Assembly (NCBI GenBank): GCA_050084515.1
Contig: CM114272.1
Coordinates: 26,536,001 to 26,600,000 of the forward strand
Source: Blasia pusilla
Taxonomy: Eukaryota; Marchantiophyta; Marchantiopsida; Blasiales
Direction of reading: 5' to 3'
Length of the DNA: 64,000 bases
Positions 10,801-22,560 of this stretch are shown here, one piece after another. The position numbers were made by a program, and so were the translations under genes. The notes below the pieces were generated by a model that saw only the letters and a list, made by a program, of their open reading frames with translations, was not told where the DNA came from and ran no database searches. Within the stretch, counting starts at the first letter, position 1. Every line of letters starts with the position of its first letter.

Positions 10801-13800
10801 CCCCGAAAGAGAAAGGAGTAAGTTACTGCAATGAAATGAGATGCCGGTTAGAGGCTGTAGAGGGGTGTTTAGCTTTTACCGAAAGGAGAAAAATATACCA
10901 TCACCTTTAATTTAATGGATACCATCGTATTCTTCTTTTGAAACAATAAAAAAATATATATATGTAGAAAAAAAGGATGGGGAACCATCGTATTCTTCTT
11001 TTATAATGCGATACTCTAACTCGGTACGATTCACCCATTTTTGTGTTGTTGACTCGTCAACACGAGATCGCCATGATAATGTTCATCATTTTCTCTAAGA
11101 GTTTCGTGCTTTTTATTTATAAATAAACATGCTGTCCGCGTTTTCAAGATGTTATATTTTATTTTAAAGAAAGAAATATGAAATCGATTAAAAAACCCGG
11201 TTCGTGGCCTCAAAGATTAGCCATACGTGAATGTTACTACTTCTATCAGTCTTCATGGATGCATGTGACCTCATGCGCTGTCCTCTTTTGTGTGTGTCTA
11301 ATCGATTTTAATGTGGGCAGATGCTTGATTCTTCCTTATTGCTTTATTTAACGACTGTAGCATGAATAAAACGGTGAAACATTTTATGCAAATTTGCAGG
11401 GAGGTACTTTTTAACTAATGTTGGGAAATGTTTCATTCTTCTCAGTGAATGAACCATTGTGGCATGAATCAAATGGTTACACTTGGAGGAAATCCGCATG
11501 GATTTTTTTTAAGAGCCACCTTTTAGGATTTGACTTGGTTTCATTTTTCCACCATAATGCTCTATTAGCATCCTTCCCATGCATAGCACGGCTGGAAAAA
11601 TAGTATGGGAAAATAGTTCTGGTTAGAGCTTAATTAATTCCTCTGGTACACATGTCAACAGGGACCTATGTGTCGGCACCAAAGGAGGGGTTTCCGAGAC
11701 CCTCTTTTAATAATATAGATATCCTGCGATAAAGAATGTGACACCCATTCCAAAAGTTTACGCAAGACCCTTTAAACATCCTTGGAGCTAAACTTATATT
11801 CGTGACATAATGTAGGAGATATTTTCTTAACAAAAGTTTTAAATAATATCGAATTAAGTAAAATTATTCATTTGAAAAAAATCATGATTTTAGTTTAGGG
11901 TTCGTTCAAATAATAATATAAAGAAAATTACAATTAATTTTCACATTCTCTCGCTAAATTTATGTTTAAAATTCATCACCATTTTCTTCTAAGGATGGGG
12001 ATTAAAAAAATATGCATATTAAGTACATACCTCAAGGTGCAAATATAAAAATATAGAAAAAAGTGAAGACATAAATGCAAAGAAGAAAAGTGTTTTATTG
12101 AAATAAAAAATGGAAAAAAAAACTCATGGTGAGTAATGTGAATTTACATTTTGGATTTTTTTCATAGCTTGGGTTATTTTCATATCATATTATATAAACT
12201 ATTAATAGAGGATATGATCTTGATTCTTTTAACATTGTGAATGGTTGAGACGTGTCTCGTTTAGCCAACAAAAATTTTTACAAAAAAAAGGACTTGTGAA
12301 AAAATTGAGTATGAACTTATTTGGGGTGGGGGGGAGGGAGGGAGTTACGATGTATCTTTTAGTATTTCGTGCATTGCAAAAGGATTATCTTAGCTTCACT
12401 AAAAAGTGAGGGATGCGGGTAGTCAATGTGATGTGTTAATCATGTCATTTTACATAGTAGTGAGGATACTCATGTGATGTATTGGCATAAGATTCTTAGT
12501 AAGGAATCCACAAGTTTGCGTTGGCTACAGATTTTGGACATGGAATTATAGCACGATAATTTAGGCCAAAGGAATCGAAAGGATAGGGTACTAAAAGCAC
12601 CGTTTCACTATTGAATATTAAGGGGCAATCCCATCACACAACTCAATCTTTAAGCACCTAAAGGCTACGGACTAGCCCATTCAATAATCGGCCTTGTCAC
12701 CTGCTCAACCTTAGAGGATCCTGACTCAACCTCTGGACTATATCCTCTTTTTCTAAATATTTTCAGATCAGCAATGAGAATTGACAATCTAGACTTTTAG
12801 ACATATGTAGATTTGTTTTGACATGCCACGTTCTACAAACATCTAGCAATGAATCCAACAAGTCCGAGATTGATAGAGAAATGAAACATGAAAGAAAATT
12901 TTGGTAGAGGAACCACACAAAATTGAGGTACAGCGTAGAATGGGAAAAATCTTACTTTGCCTCAACTTTACCTCAACAATCGATTCACGATTCCTCTTGA
13001 TAATAACTCCATCCTCCTCTCTGTCTAGGAACTTGGCTAGATAGTAGTTCAGTTTAGTTTAGCATGCCTCTTTGTTCAAACTCTCCATCCTTCTTCGAGA
13101 CCCTAGCTCCACGTGCATATCTCTGCCTAATAGCAACTCCGTCATATAGAGACTCATAGGTCTCTGCATGCGATTCATCTAACATAGACCTCGGTTCAAT
13201 TTAATAAGACCGGTCAACCATTTTTTATAAGGAAATTCCAAAAAAAATTTATTGATGGTAAAATCGGTGTAGTGTTACTTTCACAAGTTTAACTTGTCTA
13301 GGGTCTAAAATATGTACTAAGCCTCATTTACTCTCCATTTTACTCACAAAAGATCCATTCTAGCTCCATTGTCTCTTTGAGAACTTTCAACTAGTTTCAT
13401 TTTCAAATGGCCAAATTATTGCATATAAAATTTGAAAGAAGTTCAATCATGAATACACAATTTTCACTCCCAGCTACCCTTTTGCTAGTAAGAAGTCTAA
13501 TTCAATAAACAAGTTTGTAAATCGGAATCTCTTACAAAGAATGCCAATTTTGTGCAAGCTTATGTGCGTGCTGAAAAAGTCAACAACAATAGGATGCTAA
13601 AAATGGTAATCAAAAGAGGGAAAACTATGAATAGAGGATGGTAATATGTATAGAAAAGATGGAAAGAAATTAATTGAATAGATTTTCGGGCAGGGAGGAC
13701 AATTATAATTTTTGAACAGAGCAAGTAAGAAGTTATGAATTGTAAGAATAGCCAATTCTTACAATTCATCATCTCCTTGCATATCTTAAAAAAATGAAAA

Positions 13801-13999
13801 AGCCTTTTAGGGCATGGAAAAATAATAGTAGAATTCAATAAATTTGACCTTGAATTTCACTTCGATTATGGTTACTTAAGATCCTTATCATTTTTTGGAT
13901 AAGAGGATCAAAGTAAATACGAAGATGGAGTATTACGAATGCCATGTTTAACTCCATGCTAATTTTTTTTGTATGCAATACTACTTACTTGGAGGGATC
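7812..13999. other. long spacer without a supported gene
   Basis: Both strands were read for conserved protein motifs, and none was found. From 7.8 to 10.3 kb the DNA is less AT-rich; from 11 to 14 kb it is strongly AT-rich. A GCCCGTG motif occurs near 10278, and a related GCATAGCACGG motif near 11580 followed by TTTTAATAATATAGATA near 11706; these may be ends of a small mobile element. Short open frames here have no recognisable family. Confidence 0.45.
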
Positions 14000-14009
14000 T
14001 CCACTTCTA

Positions 14010-14310
14010 TGTGATACATTATTTCACAATACTGGAACCGCTTGCATCATCTTGGCTTTGAAGAAGGAAGTTGGTCACATATTGATAAGAATGAACGAGT
14101 TTGTAGGTTAAGAAACCTAGGAATGATTGAGGATGAAGAACACGTGTTCCTTAAATATTAAAGATATACGAACGTAAAATTAGCTCATCAAATCAATGTT
14201 CCTAATTTCTACTCTTTACTTCAGATGATGGCTCATTATTTAGGTTGTTACATTAAAGATGTTATCATGCATCGTACCAATGTTGTAGATATTTTTGAGG
14301 GTTAAGACTC
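14010..14310 (+). pseudogene. possible LINE-type reverse transcriptase C-terminal remnant
   Basis: Translation on the plus strand gives GFEEGSWSHIDKNERVCRL followed by NLGMIEDEEHVFLK and then a stop. The pattern C-x-L...G-x-x-E-D-E-x-H-x-F-L-x-C is typical of the carboxy-terminal zinc-knuckle-like segment in LINE reverse transcriptase proteins. No reverse transcriptase core lies upstream, so this is a small isolated fragment. The family assignment rests on this one motif. Confidence 0.35.
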
Positions 14311-17219
14311 CTTAATTATTTCCCTTGTTGAAAAAATATCATGTTATGTGGGTTTTAGCCTTTTGATCCCCTAGGTCCCATGGGCTTGATTTATTTATCA
14401 TTTATCATAATCAAACTAATCTCTTGGTTGAAATATAATAAGAGCATAATTTACACCAAAGAGTATAGACACTTGAAGTTTCAGAGATGTGTAAAAAAAT
14501 TACATACATGGCTATGCGTAAATCTTGTCTAGATCCTATTAATCATAACGATTAATTTTATGCATGTGCAATGTTCCAGGCCACATGGATCCTTTATAAT
14601 CCTATGGATTCTAGAGAGGGTCCACATGTCCCATCCTCCCTTCCCCTCCCCTTGTTAGAGGAACTGCAAGGGTTGGAGAAAAGTTGATATGTTTTGCCAC
14701 CCTTATCCTCATGTCCTTGCCTTATTGAAAAATTATTTACGATCTCGTTTCTGTATGTATCCTATTGAAATTTACCACTTACAAATGAAACCTTCCCCAT
14801 AGAAAATTTACCCTCTTATGTCATTCAACTTTCCTAATAAAATTTGAACACTTAAAAAGTAGTTGTGAAGCACATATTTATTAAAATTTTCTCTCTACTT
14901 CTCTTCCACTTCTCCTTCCCTCCTATGAATTAGACCTCATTTCTACTTCCCCAATCTACACACAATAAAACACTACAAGGTATCGACTAAAAGTATCCTC
15001 CATTCTCGACAACTCCTGTGTACTATGCCCTTGCACAACATGGGTAAAAGTACTTTGGTTAAAATGTTATATGAGGGTTTTTTTTATTTTATGCTTGGAA
15101 GATAAAGGTTAATTATAGCGTGTCCCAAAATGTATTGAAAGGATCAAAAAGTACCCTCTTTTAATAATATAGACAGCTTTTTCCTTTTCTTTCTTTCACC
15201 TCCCTATGGAAAATTGAACCTTATCTCTCGGCCCCCTCGTATATTGAAAATTAGGTATTAAAAACCTTATTTCATTGAAAATAATAATTTTCCTTATACC
15301 TCTCCCATAGATTTTTTTCTCTTATAACATAAATAAATAAATCAAGAAATATTTACTCTTTTGCTCCTTTAACGATACTTAAATTTTTTCTCAAAAATTA
15401 CTTTTGAAATCTGAAAGAAATCACAACATGAACTTTTTTTATTAAACATGTAAGATGTATGTAGATATCAAAATAGATGGAAAAAATCATAAGTAAATAG
15501 ATTTACGCAAATGATCCCCAGTTATAAGTTAAGACCATACGATGCTCTCATTAATAGCTTCACTCTCTTTACCAATTTTCGGGCTCTAATAAGATGACAA
15601 AAATATCAGAAGAGAAGAAAAGTTGAATGACACACATAACAGGCTAACAGCATAACCGATTAAAAAGAATACCGTTTCGCAGGGAAAAACTTCCGGAAAG
15701 AAGACGTTCCTTTGTAAATAATATTCGGGATCGAACCAGTTCCCGTGGAAAAACTCTCCGAGCCCTATTTACGTCCAAGTCGATATGAAAAAGCGAAAGT
15801 CAGGAAACATATACATAAAAAATAGAATATTTGATGAACAAGTCCTCATGACATGAATCGCAATCCGCTGTCGGCGAGGCCGGGGGCGGTCTGTCTGATG
15901 GGAACATGACGTGTCCTCTTGGCTCTTGGAGTTAATCAGTTTGCGGGTCAGTCTTACCGGTAATCCTCCGCTCATCACCCTTCCATGGGGCCGGTAGTTA
16001 GGACCGGTCTCGGTACAGCGTTGTCTTGTACGCAGGCGGGGATCAGTCTCGCAAGCTTGTATATGGTCCGCCCTACGGGACGGGACGGGACGGGAGGCGG
16101 CGCCATTATTTGCTCGCTGGCTGTACTATACAGTACAGGACATGGGTCCTGAAGGCGAATCTAACCGGGGTTCGACTCCGTCGGAGATCTGGGCTCCGTG
16201 GGGTTACCGGGGTTGGATTACGCCTGTCACGGCTTGTGTGTTGAAGTAAAGCGGGTTCGAGGGAGGTTGAAGAGATTGGCTAAAGAAACAGCCGAGAGAC
16301 AAGGCGACCGGAGAGCAGCACATCGAGACTGTCCTTCGATTCTTCGCCGCTGGGAAGCGAGAGGGAAGCAGAAAGAATCGCCGCCATAGCCTACAGTGTA
16401 CGCTTGGTGCGTTGTTTTGTAGCTCGCGTAGGGATCGCATGGGACTGAGCGTGTTGGCTCTCTTTTAAAGGTTGAGAAGGTGTGACACTGGTAGATTTCT
16501 GGTCACGGCGTCGGAACGCTTCTCTGGAGTTCTGCATCGTCCACCTGCTCTTGTTTCCTCTTTGGCGTTTCTTCCCGTGTCAACCTCTCGTTGTGCCTGC
16601 CCTATACCACGGAAAGGAGGTGTGTTGTTGTTGCTGGCGGACGTTTGCCGATTTGAGTCGAGTCTGTTTCGCGAGCAAGTATCGCATGACGAAGAGCTGT
16701 ACCGGGTTGATTGATCTTCTTGTTTGCGATCCAGTTAGTATCGAGGAATCTGGATATCTTTCAGGGTTTGCTGGAGACCGCGAACCGCTTCCTAGTTTCT
16801 CTTTACGTGGCAGGTTAATTGCGCTACATCTGTTCGTGTTGGAGGCAAGAAAGACGACTCGAGGAAGGATTGAGTGAAGGGATTAGAAGATGCAATTGAC
16901 AGGGGGGCTGTGGTGAGAGATAGCTTAGACCGCAGTCTTGACGTCGCTAGCTCATGTGATAAAAGTCATACCAGCCTTTGACCCAGGCTTCTGTCCGAAA
17001 GATTCTAGTACGAATACGCACTCTGCTAGTAGCTAGAGCTTTTCTCCTGACGCTTTGTCGCCCTTCGGTGAGGGTGAGGGCGAGGGTGAGAGCGAGCGAG
17101 ACAGAGAGAGAGAGAGACGGTAGCGAGTTCCCTCTCCATAGGTCTTTGAACCGGCTGGTGATAGTGTCGAGTTAGCGAAGCGGTTCACGTCAGCGTCAAT
17201 AGAAGAAAAAATTTGGGGC
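14311..17219. other. spacer and probable promoter/5' region of the VQ gene
   Basis: AT-rich spacer to about 15.6 kb, then a sharp shift to GC-richer sequence that continues into the VQ gene. A GA-rich tract (GAGACAGAGAGAGAGAGAGA, about 17097-17117) lies roughly 100 bases upstream of the ATG, a common feature of plant 5' leaders. Short open frames at 16.2-16.9 kb have no recognisable motif and are probably chance. A second TTTTAATAATATAGA motif occurs near 15160. Confidence 0.4.
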
Positions 17220-18068
17220 ATGGCAGCTCCGGTTCCCATGGAGCTCTCGGATTCTTCAGAGCTAAACAAACGTCATGGTCCTCTTGCAGTGAACAAGTCA
17301 TCAGGAAAAATAGGGAAGGGAATACGCCGGGCCGTTGCCCAGCCGCGGCCTGCACCAACTGTGTACAAAATTGAGGCTGGAGAGTTTCGAAGTCTCGTGC
17401 AGGAACTGACTGGTACAGCAACGACTGAGCCAGCGATTCAAAAGCCTTCCGCCAACTCTCGTTTACAGAAGATCGCACCACCTCCTCTGCGCCCAACCTT
17501 CTCTTATCCTAAGCTCGTCCAACCTTCCCAACAATTATCTAACGGTATGCACTCTCTTCCGTCCCCTACAAATGGGCAAAGGTATCCCAATATGCTCTTC
17601 ACAGGTTTTGGTTCTGCACTATCTCCCCTTTCTCAAAGAATTTCGCCATTTCCTATGCTTTCTCCACACACTTTTTCTCCTCTTCCTGCCTTGTCTCCAA
17701 GCGATCTGATGTGGGCCAGCTCCCTTGAGTCTCCCAGCAGTGCAGCCATGCGTCACTTGGCTCAAAGCATGGCGACCCACGAAAATCAGCAGGCTCATCA
17801 AGCGGGCAATACGAGGTCTGAAAGCGGTGGCGTAGGAGGAGCTCCGATCCAGAGCTCATTCCCTCCTCTATCTCCTTCCAGTTTTTCTTTATCACCACGA
17901 TTTCCGTCCCAGTACCCTAATCTTCCCAGTCCGGCGGGGCTTGGAATGGCTTCTGGATTCGGCATCAGCAATATCTATCAACTGGGAGTAATGAACTCTC
18001 CGACTGCAGGTTTGGCTATGGAATTTGCTTTTCCAGAGCCCGACTTCGTTTCCACGGGATTCTCTTGA
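17220..18068 (+). CDS. VQ-motif protein, MKS1-like N-terminus
   Basis: Single-exon protein of 282 residues. It carries the VQ core FRSLVQELTG at residues 56-65, matching the family pattern FxxxVQxLTG. VQ proteins are plant nuclear cofactors that bind WRKY transcription factors, and several are MAP-kinase substrates. A second short motif, GPLAVNKSSGKIGKG (residues 20-34), resembles the N-terminal segment of the MKS1/VQ21 branch. The rest is low-complexity and rich in Ser, Pro and Gln, with many SP sites (for example LSPLSQRISPFPMLSP and FPPLSPSSFSLSP), as expected for a MAP-kinase target. It ends FPEPDFVSTGFS. The ATG chosen is the first after a GA-rich leader. VQ identity is secure; the MKS1 sub-branch is inferred. 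No neighbouring gene is obviously linked. Confidence 0.85.
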   Translation: MAAPVPMELSDSSELNKRHGPLAVNKSSGKIGKGIRRAVAQPRPAPTVYKIEAGEFRSLVQELTGTATTEPAIQKPSANSRLQKIAPPPLRPTFSYPKLVQPSQQLSNGMHSLPSPTNGQRYPNMLFTGFGSALSPLSQRISPFPMLSPHTFSPLPALSPSDLMWASSLESPSSAAMRHLAQSMATHENQQAHQAGNTRSESGGVGGAPIQSSFPPLSPSSFSLSPRFPSQYPNLPSPAGLGMASGFGISNIYQLGVMNSPTAGLAMEFAFPEPDFVSTGFS

Positions 18069-20028
18069 CCGTAGGCAGTTTCAACATCGTGGCGAATCGG
18101 AAGAACAGCAAAATGACTTCCGCAAGCAACTTTGCAAGGGGCCTCCGAACAAGCTTCGCCGGTGATTCTGTGTTTGATCTCAAATTTGGGTTGCATCAAT
18201 CATGTCGCTCACCTTGAGAGGGGAATCACATATGCAAAGCTGAGATGCATGGCTTATATAGGCTCTATCAGGTCGCTGGAGAGAGCTGTTGGCTGGAATA
18301 AATTTAAAGGTAATTTTGTCATCTTCTGCAGCACAGAGTACGATCTGATTCTGGTTGGTGGGTAATCCATCCCCGTAGATCCTGTCCAGTAAATCATTCG
18401 GTTACCTCAATCAATCGATTGAAGGAGGCAATGGCTCAGATACGTGCTTATACAGAATTTCCCACTACGAACATGAGAAACTATACGGGAGAGTTAGGAA
18501 ATTCCGAAGCATGCGAGATGGGGGAAGCGTTCTTGCTACAGATTCCGGCAGAGTTTAGATATCAACTCGAAATCTGAATTCAGGTCAGCGAACTCAGTGT
18601 GACAACATTCTGCGGACAGTGTACAAACATCCATTAGATACACAGTAGGAGCTTCTCTATTCTTCTGCCTTGAATGTACCCATTGGAGGTACTTTACATG
18701 TATTCTAAATCAATACATCATTGTTGAAGTAAATTTCTTCATCGTCTCGCACTGAGTTGGCTTTTCATCTTCTGCCAGAGCTTAAGTTTTCTTTGAGTGC
18801 ATGCTGGCTATCGATATGGCTGTTCGGCGGATTCCCTTATTGATGTGCCCGCTGCACTCGGAGCGTTCCTGTCATTCGTTGAGGTCTTGTTACACATCGG
18901 CGGTCTCGTTCACGTACAGCTCTTACTTTTTTTTTCGAGGTTTTCACGATTGTTGGTTCCCGAGTTTCTTCCACGGCTGCCGAGAACATCGGTGCGCTGA
19001 CGTGGCTCAATTCTCACCTCAGAACAGCCCCTTTGAAGGGTACTGCGAAGTTCCGAACTCGGTTCGTCTCTCAACGTTGTGTGTGCGTTCCTGCAAAGTT
19101 GCTTAGTGCTTGCCGTGAATACTACACGAAGGGTGCGAATCGAAGAAAGTGGACTCTATTTGGAGCAGTAGGTTGTTGCTGTTTTCATGTGGGGTTAACT
19201 GAAGCTTTTAAGATCAACAGGGGGACAGCTTGGATCATCACGCCCCAAATGAGACCGAGATAGAAACGGGATTGCGCATGGACTTGCGATCTCGGATGGA
19301 TCACAACTCAGAAGCCAGCCAGGCATCATCCCCAAAAGATCAGTTCGTTTGCGTCTTGTTTGACTTATGGCAGAGGCTGATATGACACATCTCCGTGGAA
19401 ATGTCTTTTCTAAACGAGGTAACACGGTGTTCGATATGTCGCAGCTTCGAATCGGAATGCGAACTGGCTCTCTAACACATCTCAGGTGTCACCGCCAACC
19501 TCGATCCCTCCCCAACGAAACGAAATGACACACTCGCTCGATGTGGATGGCACCAAAATTACTACTCCTCTCACGACCCGACCCCACCGACCGACTTTGT
19601 TGAGGCCTGGACCGCCTACGATTAGAATCGCCTGCTCCCAGTCAATGACACAACTACACCCCTTCGCGGAATGGAGTTCCGACCAGAAGGGGCATCCTTC
19701 GGGCACAGAGCCACTGATGGTCGGGAAAATGCACAAGCTAGAGGCAAAGCAGAGTGATTACTGATTACCGATGACACCAAAGCCAGACTTAAAATCGCCG
19801 ATACGAAACGGCAGCTGCCCAATGGGAGAAAGATGTCAGCTGGAAGCTCTGCGCGAAGGAACGCGACCGGCTGGCGTGATAACGGCGAATATCGTGCTAA
19901 GCTGTCGCGGTACTAGACCAACGCCGTGAAATCTCGTCAAAGGAGAGAACATGACTGCGGTGCCGGCCGGCTCAGAGGCCGTGAAACCACTGATTATTTT
20001 TTGGTGCGGCCGTGAAAACATGACTGAC
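18069..20028. other. 3' region of the VQ gene and spacer
   Basis: The first 650 bases or so are probably the 3' untranslated region; an AT-rich stretch near 18690-18740 could hold the polyadenylation signal. From 18.8 to 20.0 kb the DNA is of mixed composition with short, unrecognised open frames and no splice-consistent gene model. Confidence 0.4.
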
Positions 20029-20080
20029 GACGATGGTGCGGCACCGCACCATCGTCAATATTCGAATCCGAATATTGACG
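20029..20080. repeat. two overlapping perfect hairpins
   Basis: GACGATGGTGCGG (20029-20041) pairs with CCGCACCATCGTC (20044-20056) around a 2-base loop. CGTCAATATTCG (20053-20064) pairs with CGAATATTGACG (20069-20080) around AATC. The two structures share CGTC (20053-20056), so they are mutually exclusive at that point. No gene is adjacent. It may be the end of a MITE or a replication-slippage product. Confidence 0.7.
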
Positions 20081-20744
20081 ATGTAGTTTTCATTACTCTT
20101 TCTCACCACATTTACTCCCTTCTTATAAAAGAGCATCTGTATTATAATTGCTTATCATACGAGCACCCTTGCGCGCATACTCTCCATCTAAATTATCTTC
20201 GTCGTTTTTTTCACACCTGTCTATAGTTGTACTCCACAATCGTTATATTTTTTTACTATTTTTCCTTCTTTTTTTTTCCTTTTCGATTTAGGTTACAACG
20301 TGTCCTCCGTACATTGGTTATGTTATAGTGGATGATCGTTACGAGGAAAGGAAAAATGAATTTGAATAAAATAAGAATATATATATATATAGGAAAACAA
20401 TATATATATAGAAAAGATAAAATAGGGAAAAATTGATATTTTGGAAAGGCATGACAAATTTGAGCCGTAGAGAAAAATAATTCTACTAATTAGAAATAAT
20501 TAAGAATTTAATCAGTGTGTTATTTTGGTGGGAGGATTGGAGGGGAATTGATGATCATTAATTAAACTTTTAAGGAAGTGTGGAATTATTTTAAGAGAGG
20601 AGATATTATTTAACTTTTAATTCAGGAGTGAGTTTTTAAGAAGATTGGAATATTATTATTCCTTAAGATTTAAGAAAGTGGAAGTTATATTTAAATTTTG
20701 AAATGAAAATATGATCAAGAAAAACATTTTCGTGCCCAAGCACA

Positions 20745-20999
20745 GTAAGGTTGTACACGAACAAACTCCATGTCCGTAGACTTATGTTCGTCCCTATGAT
20801 AGACATGTCCGTGCGGGCTCGTATCCGTGGCTTGCACCTGAGCCCGTAACGTAGATCCGGGCTCTCCCATTATGCACTCATTTTTTAGCCTACGCTCGAC
20901 CCGCAAGGCAGGCTCATGCCAACACGGCCGAGTTTGGGTCTATGTTATGGACTTGGCTGGCGGGGGACCCATTGGGCATGTCCATTTCTGTGCAACCTT
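20745..20999. mobile_element. MITE-like element, about 255 bp
   Basis: The left end (TAAGGTTGTACACGAACAAA) is repeated inverted at the right end (TTCTGTGCAACCTTG, about 20985-20999), giving imperfect terminal inverted repeats. The left part shares a core of about 70 bases with 991-1062 and 44976-45066, so it is a dispersed family. No coding capacity. AAGCAC lies just outside both ends and could be a target-site duplication, but the match is loose. Confidence 0.5.
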
Positions 21000-21165
21000 G
21001 AAGCACGGACCTACTAACTTGTATGTCTAATGAAGGATCTCTCAAACGAATGAGTGATGCAAAAATCGGAGTTGAAAGTAAGGTCCAAAACGTTTATCCC
21101 TAGTTAGTATTTATGGCTTGATGACAAGGTTAATGCCATGTCTTTCCATGTATAATTAGTAATTA

Positions 21166-22560
21166 ATGAATGAGCATATTTACCAAAATAGTCCAGGATT
21201 ATTTAGATTGTCTTCTTCTAAATTTAGCAAGTACTCTTTGGAATTGATGTATATATCTACCGATAATTTACTTTTGGGGCAAGTTGGTGAGTTTTCACGT
21301 GCAACTCGAGCATTAGGACCTCTCTCTGTAGCAGTTCCTAATGTAGACATTGTGACACTCTCAGAAGCTCTTGATCCTCCTCCAAGTACTGATGCATTAT
21401 CTTTTGTGGAGAACTATAAAATGAATCTTGACTTGGAGGTTTTCATCACGACCTTTCTTCACATTCCTCACTTATTAACAGGTTGGGCTATTGGACATGG
21501 TTTTTAAGCATCTTTGCGATTACTTTATCCCAAAAGATTTAGCAAGAAGATTTATCTCTCCTTACAAGTATAAGGTGCATGCATATATTGTGACTCTCAT
21601 CTGTCGTACACTGTCTCTACACTCTTGGGGACTTATCACTTTTTGGCTATGAATAAGCCTCCTTTTGGTGTTTTCCCTTTGGCTTTTGGAAAGGTTTTAT
21701 ACGGCTTGGTTAGTCAATCCCTCTACTTGCAGTTTTATCCCCATTTTAGCGCACACTTATTTCCTCCTTGATTTGGAGTGCCAACCCTTGGTGGTTATGA
21801 GGCACTGGTTCATGGGATACACTCCACTCTTGATATCCATCCGGATTGGGGAGTGATTTAAGTTCATGTGGCTAATGCATTCAATTTAGTTTCTCATGCA
21901 ACCATATTCTAAGAGTTACGCTCTAGAAGAGGAAAACTAGCAAGTCTCATTCTTTTTTTTTTTGCTCCTTCAATGCTTGCAATACGCCTATTATCTATTC
22001 TCACTATGCTAGTTTTGAAGCATACAATATTTTCCAATCAATATGTGGCATGCTTCAAGGTGATCACATAGATGGCCTACTTTTTGCCATTGCATAAATT
22101 TGTGCACTTGGAGCTTGAGCCCCGGAAGTTCCATCTTCCTTCATTCTTGATGATACCCACATTGTAGATCATCCTCCTAAAGTGGTTCTTGCTTATAACT
22201 ATTTTTTTGAAGAGACTCCCTATCTTAAACCTTAAAGTCCAACCTAGTAAAAGAAAGGTATGGTCTCCTTCATGCCTTCCCTCAACATTCTCCCCACCTA
22301 CTTGTGATTTTACCACATCTACATCAAAGAAGATCATGTTCTTGTTGTGCCAATTGACTTCATAGACTATGTATCCAAGTTCTTGGATGAGACACTTTTA
22401 TTGATATCTTGGCTTCACGACAAGCCATCTTTCCTCCTTTTTTTGGAGTTGTGGAGCTTTCCTCCTTAATCACATCTAGACGTCTAGCTTTTTTGGGGAG
22501 TTGGGATTTGTTTTTCATGATTATGACTTCAAGGAGATACATCTATCTTGATGGATCATG
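21166..22560 (+). pseudogene. degraded LINE-like reverse transcriptase
   Basis: Translation across several frames gives disjointed but ordered matches to a plant reverse-transcriptase type: a segment with SFVENYKMNLDLEVFITT, then GVFPLAFGKVLYGLV, then HPDWGVI and VANAFNLVSHATIF, then a SFLMIPTL-like segment where an ADDTHI motif would be expected, and finally STFSPPTCDF. The order fits the palm and thumb of a non-LTR enzyme, but frames shift every 100-300 bases and stops are frequent, so it is old and dead. The family call comes from remembered motif order, not from a search. Confidence 0.45.

Noticed and set aside
16472-16877. Two overlapping open frames upstream of the VQ gene
   Set aside because: No motif, no splice-consistent link to the VQ gene, and they overlap in different frames.
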